Source: Juglans regia
Lineage: Eukaryota; Streptophyta; Magnoliopsida; Fagales; Juglandaceae
Length of the DNA stretch: 64,000 bases
Direction: 5' to 3'
Assembly: GCF_001411555.2 (NCBI RefSeq)
Contig: NC_049904.1
Span: 31,819,370-31,883,369, forward strand
Shown here: positions 22,146 through 34,724 of the stretch, one piece after another
How positions within the stretch are numbered: position 1 is the first letter of the stretch
How the letters are laid out: each line of letters opens with the position of its first letter
Notes under the pieces: generated by a model
The model's database searches: none
What the model saw: the letters and a program-made list of their open reading frames with translations, nothing else
Told to the model about the DNA's origin: nothing
Position numbers and translations under genes: made by a program

Positions 22146-22784
22146 TCAATAAAGAACTCCCAAAAATTCTTCATTTAAAAAACCCAGACTCTGTTTTAAC
22201 AATACTTTAAACGCTTCCATAGGACAAAGCTGAACACAAATAAGCGAATGACAACAACCCACAATATAAACTTCGGCAAAATAAAGAGAGTGCAGAGAAT
22301 GGTAACGGTTTATTCTGAAGAGAGAGAGAGAGAGAGACCTCCAGGGCGTGTTTGTATCGCTTGACCTTGCGTGGAGGAGAAGGGGGCTTCGACGGAGGAC
22401 TGGCGACGGCGTCGAGGTGTGGATGGTGAACAGCGCCCCTAGCGGCGAAGTAGAGAAATCCGAGAGAGAGAGAGGTGAGGCCATATTCGGGGGGGCAAAA
22501 GGAAAGAGATCGGCGCGGGGCTGGGCGAGAAGGAGGGGGTGGCCGTCGAGGTGAGGTTGCAGGGGCATGGTGGGGTCGTGCGCGGCGACGTGGGTTGTGC
22601 GCGGCGGAGGCTTCAGGGAGAAGAGCGATTGAGGAGAGAGAGGGGGGAGGTGGGGGGAGACGGGAGGGAAATGACGAAGGCAAAACGAGCGGGCGAATAA
22701 TAAATCGACAACGTCGCCGCAAAAGATCAAATATTCATTTTCAGCAAAGCAAAAACTGTTGTCACTGCTCATCTGCAGCGACAA
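22146..22784 (-). other. GC-rich transcribed-looking block inside the CACTA element
   Basis: The block is strikingly GC-rich against an AT-rich background. On minus it is CT-rich (CTCTCTCTC, CCCTCCC runs) with two overlapping open frames of 171 and 212 codons, made mainly of Pro, Ser, Arg and His with no recognisable domain. Such composition is typical of a plant 5' leader or first exon, and it sits upstream, in minus orientation, of the captured pyrophosphatase exons. It could be the captured promoter-leader of the donor gene or an independent piece. I do not claim a protein. Confidence 0.5.
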
Positions 22785-22995
22785 AAATTCGTCGCAAATA
22801 GTCTTGTACAGTTAATTTGTTAAAGGCTATTTCGGGCGCTTCACGTATCGCTGATTCGCTGCTAATAAACATTAATTAATCGCAGAATACTTATTGTGAC
22901 ATTTGTGTCGCCACAATAAATGTTTTTGCAGCGATTTTTCGTATTCGATGAAATAAGTGCCACTACAGTGACGACAGTTTTTGCGGCGATTTAAC
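22770..22995. repeat. CACTA subterminal motif array, right side
   Basis: Repeated GCAGCGACAAAAATTCGTCGC, TATCGCTGATTCGCTGC, TTTGCAGCGATTTTTCG and TTGCGGCGATTT text, in both orientations. These are the same motifs as at 18,022-18,450. The array stops about 150 bp before the NAC start codon. Confidence 0.85.
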
Positions 22996-23147
22996 ATTGA
23001 ATTCTCCCTCCACATTTTCCATATTCAGGCTGAATTCCGCGGCAAATTTAAAATTCGAAATAAGTTATCCAAATTATACTATATATACTTGTAGGATGTC
23101 ATTGAGAAAAAGAAAGGTGAAAAAAATAGGAGAAAACCAATCCCAAG

Positions 23148-23880
23148 ATGATGGAAGAGAGTAGTCATTTCGGTTTGGATGATCTTCCGCGTGGTTTTCG
23201 ATTTCTTCCCACCAATGAAGAGCTCATCCGTTATTATTTGATCAACAAAGTCTTGGATAAACCTCTCCCATTAAACAAATTCATAGATGCTAATATTTAC
23301 AACTACAATCCAGATCAACTGGCTGGTTCGTCTTCTATATATATCTCTTTTTTTTTATTTATTTATTATTTTTCTCTTTGTATTTGCTGTATGCGTGCCT
23401 ACATTGCATTTCTCTTCTTTTTAATTTGACATGTTTCATGTGTTGCATGTTGATTTATTTTAAGCGATTATTAATGAAATATGATCTATATATAATTTTC
23501 TTTATCATGATCATGGACACGCAGAGATATATGGAGTTAGAGAAGAGAATGAGCCAATGTATTTTTTCAGTCCAAGGGAACGGAAGTATCCCAAGGGGAG
23601 ACGTCCGAACCGTACTGTAGCTGGAACGGGACATTGGAGGGCTACCGGAAAAGATAAACACATTCCAGCGATGGGACCGACGATAGGGTTCGAGACGGCG
23701 CTGGTATTTCATGAAGGGAAATCAAAAAAAGATAAAAAAACCAAGTGGATCATGCATGAATACCGAGTCAACAACGAGTACCTGAATGTTCCGAGGACTC
23801 CTGATCAACCTATGATGGTATATATATAAATATTATATATTTCCCTTTCTATAAAATGAAAACGTATATATGCATACATA

Positions 23881-23918
<38 letters not shown>

Positions 23919-25078
23919 GTGAATAGGTAAATCAGTCGAAAATTAGATGTTTAAATATAATTTTTTAAAAGTATTTTTTGTTTGGATATTTGTGAAAGTG
24001 TCTTTTATTTTTGTGTTTGGATAATGATTGGATCAAAAGTTGGAATAGTGTAATTTAAATTTAGATTTCAAGATATTTATAAATGTGGGATTTATTAATT
24101 AAGAATTATCCAAAACGAATTTGAAACAATAGATATATTATACCGAAATTAATATATAGTTAATATTTTATTGCATATATAAAAAAGTAATTTATTTGAG
24201 GACATGATTAATTAATCAGGGCATATATAATAATAAGCAAGGTATTCAATTTAATTCAATGATAACTTTATCTTTTTCATGATATTTATCGATCTATATA
24301 TGCATGCATGCAGTTGGATAAGTGGGTTCTCTGCAAGATATATGAGAATGTAAGGGGCCGGCCAAAAGGAAAGTCGTCGACTGATGAAATGCAAGATATT
24401 CCATCAAAAACCAGCTGCTTTCCTCATCATGATCATGCAGATCAAGGAGGCCGCGCGCTCGCGATTATTTCATCTCCACCACGCACGTTGTTGCCCATAA
24501 ATCAAGTTCCTCCAGTACCTAATAATTATGATTTGAGCAATGCGCTTAACTCTTCATGTCAGTTTGATCAGTACTACTCCGGACAGATGATCTCAGCATT
24601 TGGTGAACATGATCATCATCACGATCTTCGGCCTATAGCATTCGAAAATACCGGGCTGCATAATTATGCTAATTTGGCGGATGATCCGTTTTTCAACACT
24701 AATATAACGAGACCGGATGATCATCATCATCATCATCGTGTATTTGCAGCTCCAGTACCAGCTTATTCGGCCAACTCTGCATTTGATTGGTGTGATATTG
24801 ATGATGATCGGCGCGGCTTTCAACTATCAGGTCCTGCATTTAATGATCCAGTACTCGATTATGTTCCACTCGGAAATCCAGACAACTTTGCTCATACTGA
24901 TGATGTTTTAAGTAATTTCTACGATGCCCGACCTAGTTCTGGGTTCGCTAGTGACCTTGATCAACTTTTGTCTATGTTCGATGCAAGCTGTGATGATAAT
25001 CAAAACTTTGATTTGGGGAGTACTGCTCGTGACAACATGTTTTCAGAGAATACGGAGGAGCCAGATCAAACATCATGA
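23148..25078 (+). CDS. NAC-domain transcription factor
   Basis: Three exons: 23,148-23,325, 23,525-23,817 and 24,314-25,078. Borders are GT-AG and the frame closes to 411 residues. The NAC DNA-binding and dimerisation domain spans about residues 10-170. Subdomain A is [19 protein letters not shown], then [49 protein letters not shown] and [12 protein letters not shown], with [19 protein letters not shown] at the start of exon 3. The two-intron layout, with the first intron in the NAC domain, is the family norm. The C-terminal half is acidic, with His runs (DDHHHHHR) and many Asp and Phe, as expected of an activation region. No membrane anchor is seen. CTATATATA at 23,079-23,087 could be the TATA box, and it overlaps the decayed right edge of the CACTA element. 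The precise NAC subgroup is not assigned. Confidence 0.95.
23881..23914. repeat. (AT)n microsatellite in NAC intron 2
   Basis: An uninterrupted AT run inside the second NAC intron. Likely length-polymorphic. Confidence 0.9.
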
Positions 25079-28000
25079 TCAGGAGTGCCGGCCCTGAACA
25101 ACCACATTGCGATTTTGCATTTCTCGATCAATTATTAAATTCTAGGAAATTGCAATGTCACATACAATTCCTTGAGATACTTATGCAATTAGTATAGTAC
25201 TAGATAAGCCATTTATCCAGCACCTATTTGTTCAAATTAAGACTTGTAATTAAAATATATTTGTAACCCTGGTATTTGTCTTGTTTTTGGCTTTGTGTCT
25301 AGGTTTTTTGGAGGCATGAGTTTTTGTCTTTCTTGAATATTTATAAACTTCATGTTCTTGATTGTAATTACGGTTTTCCTCCGTCATAAATGAGAGTTAT
25401 CAATAAAATTGGATGTTGTCCTCTTCTAAAAAAAAATTAATTAGATATATGATCAATTTTATTTAATTTTTATGTAGTATTTAAATTATATATCATTTTT
25501 TTACCATTCACGTAATACTTCAGGTGGAAGTTATTCTATTTGTTGTACTATATATATGATTAAATATTACACACACATATATATAGAAATATTCTAATCA
25601 TAAAATAATTATATAAAAGTAATCTTACAAACTGATGTGATTTGTCAAATTGTAAAGTTACTTTTATTATAAAACAGATCTAATGGATCACATAAATTTA
25701 TGTTAGTTTATAGAATTATTTTTATGTAATCCATTTGTAGTTGTAGCACTCCTCATATAGAGAAATATATATATATATAAATAGAGAGAGTGAGAGAGAT
25801 ATGGCATAATACATTATATTAATGCTAAATATTCTATATTAGTATTCATATGTTAATGTTTTATATAATGGCAAGCAACCAATCATTGCTACACTGCAAT
25901 GGCCTGATCAGGGGCACGACAAATGGGTGGAGATCAAGCTGATTGACCCCCCACATATATTACATGATGAGAATTTTTTTTCATTTTTTGATATTTATTA
26001 TCAGAATTGTTTAGGTAAATATTTAGGTGATGATTAATTATTTTTGTAAGTTAAACGGGGAAGAATTACTATATATATAAGCATGGATCATACTTACATT
26101 TACTTCATTGAGTTTTGATACTCATCATCTCCACACTCCATACCATACTTTTTTTTATTTTTTTATTTTTTTTGTTTTATTCTTCCTAAATTAATTGAGT
26201 TTTTCTACTCATTATCTATACATCACACATTTAGTAAGATTAAAAAAAAAAAATGATATGTGGTGTGTGGTATGAGAATGATAAGTAAAAACTAAAAAAT
26301 ATTACGGTAATCAGGAAAAACCCAAGTAATCTATTTCAAATCAAAGAAATTTAATTGAGAGCCGTTTGTTTATTTCTTGTTATTTATTTATTTTATTTAT
26401 GTTTTCTCTTCAGGTCATTTATATCTATTGGGCTTAGCCCAATCCGATCCATATCCTTTTGGGTTTGAATTGAAAAAATAGGAAACAAAACAGAACGGGC
26501 TGCCTTCCGCGGGCCACTGCTGACATTCTGGATGACCGTTCAATCTCTTCAATACTTCTTGTTATTTCGGTACTCGCACCAACCCCAAAGTACTGCTAAA
26601 CAACTTCCCAATTTACATATTTTAGGTCAATATTCGTTTCTATGCTGTAAAATTTAATTAAAGAGAAACAGTAAGAAAATTAAAAGAGTTCAATATCATT
26701 ACTTTCGAGTTTCTTGTATTGTAGAAATTATCAGCGACACCTTTTTATAAGCATAAGAGTATAAAGAATATGAAATTATCGTGATACATGAATTAATAAA
26801 ATATATTGACGAGTTCAATAGTTTCAAGTGTTGACATGAATCAGCTTCAATTCTAAGAGGTGGAATTCGAATGGTATCTATCAAGTTTATGTATGCATTT
26901 ATAAAAAATTAATTTATGAATTTTAGTTTTTAACTTGTTATTTTTAATAGATAATTAGAATTCAGTCAAAAAGCCACATCATCACTAATAAATTACTATA
27001 GCTCGTCATCTAAAAATTAAAAATATATATATTAATACCAACATATGTGAAATTAAAAAATATTAGAAAAGAAAACTTATACTAATAAGAGAAAGAATAA
27101 ATTATATAATTTACTTTAAATTCTAACATATAAATCTATACAATAAAAAACTATGTCAATTCCATGAATGGCACATAGAAAGTGAGAGCGCTAGGACCCT
27201 TGATGCCCCCGAAGGGGTGGGACAATCCATGATACAAGACTCATAATGCAGTGTCTACCAAAGGTAGAGCCCAATCTCAATCAATAGAGATTCTACAGGG
27301 AAATACCATTTGCTTTTTCAGACCCCCTTTTATTTTTTTTTTGTGGTCATATGGATGACAATCACCAAAAGTGGCTTAGCCCCCACACCCATCACCCATG
27401 CACATGCCATTGGTGGAAGGTATGGGAGTGGAGTCATGTCCTTTTGAAAGTTGAAAAAGGTGTCAAGAGAACACAAATATATATAAATAAAAAGGTGGAA
27501 TTTAATCTATTTTAGACTTTTAGTACAAGCAAGAGGCCGCTTCTTTCTGTCCATGTAATTACCCTTATTATTTGAGTGAAAAACATGTTGCACTTGCATG
27601 GTTTTTAAAGTTCTAATATTTGAAAAAATAATAATTATTAATCCATATGTAAAATATATATATATATATCTCTTCATATTGTTGACATTATAAAATTTTA
27701 TTTGTAAAAAAATAACTCTAGATATAATCACGACTCTTAATTTTCTAATTTATAGATTGTCCCGGAATAAATCAAAGTTCCAAAAACTAAATAAAAATAC
27801 CCATCCATATAACTTCTCATCTCATGGTACCTCCAATTCTAGAACCATATTCATATTCATTATGTAATGGACAAAAAAATATTTGAAATTATTTAACTTT
27901 TTCTATAAATAATTATTTTCATAAGTTATTATTCACTATTTCACACTCCACACCTTATGAAAAAAAATATATATCAGGTACGGAAAGTAACAGTGAATAA

Positions 28001-29615
28001 TAAATGATGTATAATATAATATTTTTCCCATATATACAGCACATAATTGAATGGATCATACATAATAAAAAGTATTGATGTTTATTTTTCTTTTTTTATA
28101 TATAACTATAATAATAATAATTTGACCCACCAATTTTCAATTTTTCTTTCAACCTAAACAAATAAATTAAAGGTATATTTTGGAGTACAATTATTTTTAA
28201 ATTATTTTATTATTATTTCTCTATTATTCGTATTCATAGATAGTTTGAGAACTACAAAGTACAAATCCCATGAGTCGAAGAACGTATGCAGTACGAAGTC
28301 ATGATATACCTAACACGATGGAAGTTGTCCCAACTTTCTTTCCGACCAGCTCTGACGATATTAGTGATGATGGGGCTTGTACGAAAAGATAGTCTCGTGA
28401 TCCTTTTTATGTAGTCAATGGCTGTGTGCTACTAATTATTATTTCTTGTCACCTTTTTAATTAATTCTACTGTTGCCTCTACTCTATGTTGCTTCGTACA
28501 CTGATTAATTAGCACCAATATCAGACCCGTCTACTAAGTTCCTTTTTTCCCCATTAATAACGCTGTTTTTGGAAAAAAAAAATAATAATCAAATTCCCTT
28601 ATTTGATGCTGTTTTTGGCAAAAGCATCTGCCCACTGACCTCTCTACCGTTATTACTCTCTTTCGTTGTCTTGCAAGCATTTACATCATTAATTATCGTT
28701 TGAAAAGATTAATGTTCTTATAAAAATAAATAAATAATATTAGATATAATTTTATAGATTATTTAAAAAAATATATAATTTATTATTAAAATTTTTTTTC
28801 ATATAAATCTCATTATTACTTATTTTTTTAAAAGAAATGCGGGTAATTTGTAAAATCATCACTTATCTTAAAAATTTAAAGCTGATGAGAAGAGGTAGAT
28901 TTTTATTATTTGTATTATATTATTAACATTCCATCTCACGTGTGGATCAGTATTTTCTTGAATAAATAGACTCAATATTTGAAATATTTAATCAAATAGA
29001 TAGAATATAGAGTTAAAATTTAAACTCAGAACATGATGCTGATACTATATAAGAGTTATAAACAAAGGAAGCCTATCAGCTCAAATTCTCTTGTCTCTGT
29101 TTTATTTCCTCTGTTTATTATAACTCAAACATAAGTTACATAATCTTTGTAACTGTAATTATTACTTATGATGAAGAAGAAACAAGTGGCAAAAGAAAAA
29201 GGGAAATTTTTTCTTGCAAAATTAAAATAAAAATCATTAGAACCCGCCCTGTGTGTTGGTAAAGTGGTGCCATGATGACATTGCCATGTCTATAATACGA
29301 CCTTTTTAACATATTCCTTGATTCTTGCACAATTCCCGCCTTGATCTACGTTCTGGCATTTCTTAAATTTGATTAAAGTTGTGATTACGTAAAAAGGAAG
29401 TACAAGGCAGCATTATTAATTTCTAAGACTTACATAAAGTTTGGTTTTAAATTTGGTCTCCAAAAGTTTGATTTTCCCCCACTTTTCCTTTTAGAACAAC
29501 TGAACAAGGTCACACATGCCCCCCTCGGCTCGGGGGGAATCCAACCCCATTAAGAAAGGTATGGTTTTCACACGCCGAAATTATGTTTAAGCCATCATGC
29601 ATACGTAGATTAGAT
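25079..29615. other. intergenic, AT-rich, no gene recognised
   Basis: The first 350 bases should hold the NAC 3' untranslated region (AATAAAATT at about 25,402). After that I see only AT-rich DNA with MITE remnants. A less AT-rich patch at 27,185-27,320 contains CCCCCGAAGGGGTGGGACAA and resembles no family I can name. Confidence 0.6.
25589..25745. mobile_element. foldback MITE relative (family of 10,759)
   Basis: Shares with the 10,759-10,909 element an ATAAAA-AATT arm, ACAAACTGATGTGATTTG, AAAGTTACTTTTATT and a closing TTATTTTTATGTAATCCATTTGT. The arms are imperfectly inverted. No coding content. Ends are approximate. Confidence 0.6.
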
Positions 29616-29768
29616 TGCATTTGAATTCTGAATTGAGATGATAAAATATTATTATAATATTATTTTTTAATATTATTATTATTTTAAAATTTTAAAAAAA
29701 TAAATTATTCATTATATTTTATGTTAGAATTTGAAAAAATTATAATAATGAGATTTAGTAACCAAACG
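29616..29768. mobile_element. MITE of the 4,563 / 34,525 family, inverted
   Basis: The segment runs from TTGCATTTGAATTCTGAATTG to TTAGTAACCAAACGA. Read on the other strand it shows the ordered blocks ATTATAATTTTTTCAAATTC, ATAAAATATAATGAATAA and TTTTATCATCTCAATTCAG seen in the other copies. It is more diverged than those copies. Confidence 0.65.
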
Positions 29769-30795
29769 AAGTTGAAGAAATTATATTTGTAGTTTTAGAG
29801 TGTGTAAACTTTTTTAAAAATAAAAAATAAATATGAAATTCATATGAAAAAATAATTTTTTTAATAATAAATATTTGTTTTTAAATGAGTACGTGGTTAT
29901 ATCTAATATTATTTAAACATAAAAATAGAACATAAGATGCTAAAAAACAGCACCTTATTTTTAGCCTTTTTGTATTCTATTTTCGTGTTCAGATTCGAGA
30001 CTCAAATATTCATTAAAGAAATATTTTTTTTTCACATTAAATTTTATCATTTCAATCACATTAATTGATATAAAATATTTTTTTAATGATTTTATAAATA
30101 ATAGAAATATAAAATAGATAGTAATATTATTCTATCGGTAGCGATCCATAAGCAAAAGGTGCTGAGAGCACATACCATGATTTTTTCTTTGCTGTCATTT
30201 TCCTAAAGTTAATAATGTAGCCGAAAGATTTTTCTCAGAAGATAAATTTTAAAACGTTTTGCTGCTGCCTTTGTCTTAAAAAATTTGTATGTTTTTATTT
30301 ATTTATTATTATTTACCATAATATATGGTGGTGGTCAGCTTACTTTGCCAACCTGTCATGCAGACATGTCCTGTCCCTACTTTGTCTGCAAGATGCCACG
30401 ACCTTTGCCCATTACTAGGGCCCCCACTTCCTATACGAAAATAATTCACTTTGCCTTCCCTTTGATGATAGTCCCTAAATACTTCACACACAAAGTTCAT
30501 AGATATTAGATTCATATCTTAGAACAAGAAGAAGAAGTAGTGAATAGTGAATGACGTGCTTCAAAAAAATGTATCGAAGTCTGATATATAAAAATAAATT
30601 CACAAACTGATATGATTTTATATAAATTGTTAAATTTATTTTATGTTAAAAATAACTTTATAATTTAGTATACCACATCAAACTACGTCACTTTGTATAT
30701 TTATTTTTCTTTAATTCATTTGTGATTAAAGTATTTCTCAAAAATATAAATTTGATTTTTTTTCCTTCTCAAAATTGGTTAATTAAACAATCATT

Positions 30796-30838
<43 letters not shown>

Positions 30839-31763
30839 ATCTTTTTAGCCACCTTTTGAATAGAAGACGTGACATGATTTCTATAATGGTAGCAAGAGAA
30901 GTGACTATGTGCAATGTCACTGAAATGGCTGCTTTCTTTGGTAAGTTGTTATGGGAACAATTTCAATCTTAACTTTCGACATTTTTCGTAGACATAAGCG
31001 GAACTGATTGGACAAATTGATTGGATCTTTAGCATCTTCCTATGAGTATGCCCTCAAGGTGGGAAAAACTTGTAATTTTCTAAAATTATTTGTGTAATCT
31101 AATCCTACCTTGCAAACAATCCATGTGTGAGTGGCTATTGATTATACAATGTTTTCTCCAACCACCCTCAAGTGTAACATAGACATGACTAGCACATTCC
31201 TTTGTCATGAGAATTCATATTTTCCCAATTTCTATATTTAGAAATTAATACTTTAAATCATGTTGTTAGGATTCATTGTCTTACTCGTTTGTGAACATTT
31301 AGAATAGAATCTTTTTAAATAACTCACCTTTTAGAAATTAAAAAAAAACCTAAAAATCGGCTCCCTAAAATAATTTTAAAAAATATTATATATCGTCATT
31401 TTAAATTATTATTATTATTATTATTTTGATATATAATGTTATTAAAATGATTAAAATAATAAAATAATATTTTTTAAAACAATAATTTAAAGCAAAGTTT
31501 GAGTACAATGATCATCATATTTCACCAATTGAGCTCGATTGCAACTTTGTTTCCATGAAATATTGGAGATTTTTTTTTTCTTCAAGGTTAATATTTAATA
31601 TTTTATTGGTGCAAATAATATTTTGGGATCACACACCTTAATCAAAAGTTAGCGATTTAATCAATTTTATGTAAAAAAACTTTTGAAGATGCGATACATG
31701 AGATTGAGATTTACCCTACAAGAATGGATCTAAAGATCCCTGCCTTAAAGAGGTTCACAATAT

Positions 31764-31795
<32 letters not shown>

Positions 31796-34524
31796 GGAGA
31801 CTTTCAATATTTAATGAAAAGTTTAGAAAGAAAATATATTAAAGTATTAAACAAAAAAATAGAATGATAACGCGTGAGGAACAATTAGACGACAAAGTTT
31901 GCTTTCAAAGTGATTTTGAAAACTAGGAAATAAAATATAAATAATATCGACATTTCAGAGCAAACAAAAACTAAACTATTTGTTGAGATTAATAATTAAT
32001 AAGATCACCAAATCACAACAAATTAACTACAAGCACAGCTTGGACTACTCAACATTTGTAGTTCCTAGGTTTGTCCCAATTTCTCAGCAGGGCAGTCCTC
32101 ATGTCGTGGACTACTGTATTTATATATACGACAGGACGTATAGTTTCCTTCCTGCCCTTCCCGATATTCAAGGACGGTACGTTGTTCCCAATGTTTGATT
32201 ACAACCCAAGAGTATTAATGCTATTATGTCCTTTACTACACATTCATTTTATCCTACTTATTAAAAATATTAAAAAAATATATGTTTAAAATAAAATGAT
32301 GTTTGAAAATATAAAAATATGAATATTAAAATCTTAAATTTTTTATACTATTTTATATTTATATTTTTAAATTTTTTTAATAAATCATGTAACACCACAA
32401 CGTGATATCCTGTTAAGAGAACAAAATAAATGGTATAAATTATGAAGTTTACCAATCATTTGTTTTCACTGGGCGGAGGAGGTTCAGAGTTTAGGCTCCG
32501 ATCACCTTCTTCCCTAGCTAGCCTCAAAGGCTTTTTAATGTTTATAGTTTGTTGTCTGTTTTTTTTTTTCTTTTCTTTTTATCTAGTTTTCTCTCCTTAG
32601 CGTCAATCCTCCCTTATCTATTGCCTTCCGACAACCTCCGACCAACACACAACGTCATTTCAGCCTATCTGGTCGCCGATCTTCATGCTCGCAAAAGAAG
32701 AATGCGAATCTGCCCAGTGAGTTTGATGCACGTGCAGTCACAATCGTGCGGTATTTTCAGTCGCAGTTGAATACCAAAGGAGCTTTGGCGGCCACGCGCA
32801 GCCCCACCAATCTCAGAGGCCTCAGATCCTTCAGGTCTGCTCGTCCGTTCACCTCTTTAGACAGTGCGTGTCATACACGTGCCACCACCGCCTGTGTTGA
32901 TCTGTTGCTGCCGACTCGGCTTGGATTCCGGCTACTCTATGTTACTGTTTTCCCTAACCAGTGATTTTGAAAGAGGGATAATGGATCTCTCCAAAAATCC
33001 ACTCCAGACAATATGTGACAGTGCACCCATTACCACCACTGCTTCTAGCGGAGGAACTACCATCTCAAGCGGTAGTTTTATTGTTCGTTTTTTTGCGAAC
33101 ACTTTTCCCTTTTTATATAAGACGGCGTCCTCTTATAGGACAGGAGTAGAGACCAAAATATTTCTCCCAAACAAACCCACCCCTCTCCATATATTTGGCA
33201 CTGTTTTCTATTACTTTGGAGCGATTGTTGGGGAACCCCACCCCTCCTCATATATCAATTTTTCTGTTTAATGACATTAACATGCATTAAAAAAAAAAAA
33301 AAAAAAACGCAATACCTATCTATAAGGGTATTGTATTACCCAAAAATTATAAAAAATTAATAATTAATTTAAAAAAATTGTAATTATGAGATAAGATAAA
33401 ATGAAATGGAAAATTGTTTCTATATCTAAACACGTCTAAATGTTCTTAGATTTTTTTTTCATAATCTCGAGAGAGCTACTAATTATTCTTCATTGATTAA
33501 TGATTCCTTTTTGTGGGGTTCACATATATGCATAATATACATGATAGTCGTAGTTGTGAGTGCGCAAGCGCATTACAATTAATTTTAAAAAAATGAATAA
33601 ATACGAGACCCATACGAAAATAAATTAACTTCTTAATAGTGAACCTTATTCTTTTTCTAAGCGACTGTATGATGTTTGCGCACTCCGCGACTGTATGTAG
33701 CATTACTCATTCAAGTACTCTCAAACACTTACTATTATTATTTACTTTATTATTACTTTTCATCTATTTTTTATTACTATTAATTATTTTTTACTTACTT
33801 TTTACTACTATTTAATATTCTATTATTATTTTTTTATTACTATTCACGTCAGACAAGTGCACTTTTTTTTCTTTCAATTATTTTTTATACATCTTTAAAT
33901 ATTTTTAAAAAATACAATAAAAATTTCAATTCACTAATAATAACTTATTGAATCAGTAAGTAAAAAAATTTAAAAAATAAAAATAAAAATTCAATCAATC
34001 ACTTTATCGGTCAAACTTTCATTTTCCTATTCAATATTACGTAAAATACATGTAGGTGACAAAATCATGATTGTTTTAAGAAAAAAATTCAAAAACTCCT
34101 ACACTAATGAGTTTGATCCGCAATACCTTTTACTTTCTATTAGAAGCTGTTTTTACTTTGTACAGATCAATATTCTCAGCTTACGTTCTCTTCTGATCTC
34201 TCATTATTCCTTGTTGCTTAAACTTATCGTCTTGTCTCCACCATCTTTTTTATCATTTATAATATCTTTAATTAATTATATATTCATGTCTTTTTCTTCA
34301 AAGCAGTTCATCTCATCAATTAACGATCATTGGTCATTATACATGAAGAGGAAGGAGGGTTGTGGCCGGAGCTTTATGAAGGCAACCTTTTCTTAAGAAA
34401 TAATAAAAATGGTAAGTGCATAATCATGCAATTAAATATATATATTTTTTACAATTTAAAGTTTTTATTCCAAATTAAATTATATTACGTACGTAAATGT
34501 GTGTAGTGTATGTAAAGGCCTTTA
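29769..34524. other. intergenic, no gene recognised
   Basis: AT-rich DNA with two long (AT)n runs (30,799-30,835 and about 31,770-31,796) and a foldback MITE relative. A moderately GC-richer patch at 32,470-33,270 contains a 135-codon open frame (32,864-33,271, plus). Its translation is low-similarity and I do not recognise a domain, so I do not call it a gene. Confidence 0.55.
30590..30735. mobile_element. foldback MITE relative (family of 10,759)
   Basis: Contains AAAAATAAATTCACAAACTGATATGATTTTAT, listed here by its key blocks AAATTCACAAACTGATATGA, AAAAATAACTTTATAATTT and TATATTTATTTTTCTTTAATTC, in the same order as the 10,759 element. Ends approximate. Confidence 0.6.
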
Positions 34525-34724
34525 GGCTTCGTTTGGAATCACAACTCCTCTCAACTCATCTCAATTCATCATTATAATTTTTTCAAATCCTAACATAAAA
34601 TATAATAAACAATTCAACTTTTTCAAATCTCAAAATAATAATAATAATAATAAATAATATTCTAACAATATTTTATTATCTCAACTCAACTTAACTCAAC
34701 TCACTTCAACATCCAAACGCAATC
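34525..34724. mobile_element. MITE, best-preserved copy of the CTCAACTCA family
   Basis: A 200-bp element with ends GGCTTCGTTTGGA and, on the other strand, GATTGCGTTTGGA. It is flanked by TTA on the left and TAA on the right, a near match to the 3-bp duplication expected for PIF/Harbinger. The interior is nearly identical in block order to 4,563-4,759, and it is the reverse complement of the interior at 3,995-4,213. Confidence 0.8.

Larger units (their letters stand above)
17990..23094. mobile_element. non-autonomous CACTA (En/Spm) element with captured gene exons
   Basis: The left end at 17,990 is CACTACAAGAAATTGGG, the standard CACTA terminus, preceded by ATA as a possible 3-bp target duplication. 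Inside the left end (18,022-18,450) and again at 22,770-22,995 are dense short repeats of the type AATCGTCGCAAAT / TTTGCAGCGATTTTTCG, in both orientations. Such subterminal motif arrays are where CACTA transposase binds. No transposase or tnpA-like frame lies between. The interior instead holds two pyrophosphatase exons (19,970-20,426, minus), a GC-rich block (22,146-22,784) and a 97-bp tandem duplication. The right terminus is not clean: CTTGTAG at 23,088-23,094 is the best remnant, and the expected final TG is absent. The left end is solid and the right end uncertain. Confidence 0.7.

Noticed and set aside
17990..23094. CRISPR-like array suggested by the regularly recurring CGTCGCAAAT motifs
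   Set aside because: The motifs are short, unevenly spaced and in both orientations, as in CACTA subterminal regions. The window is plant nuclear DNA.
29030..29075. copia primer-site-like sequence (GATGCTGATACTATATAAGAG)
   Set aside because: No LTR pair or pol sequence nearby. The similarity is too short.
32864..33271. 135-codon open frame on plus
   Set aside because: No similarity recognised, no splice or promoter context, and a bias that does not look like coding sequence.
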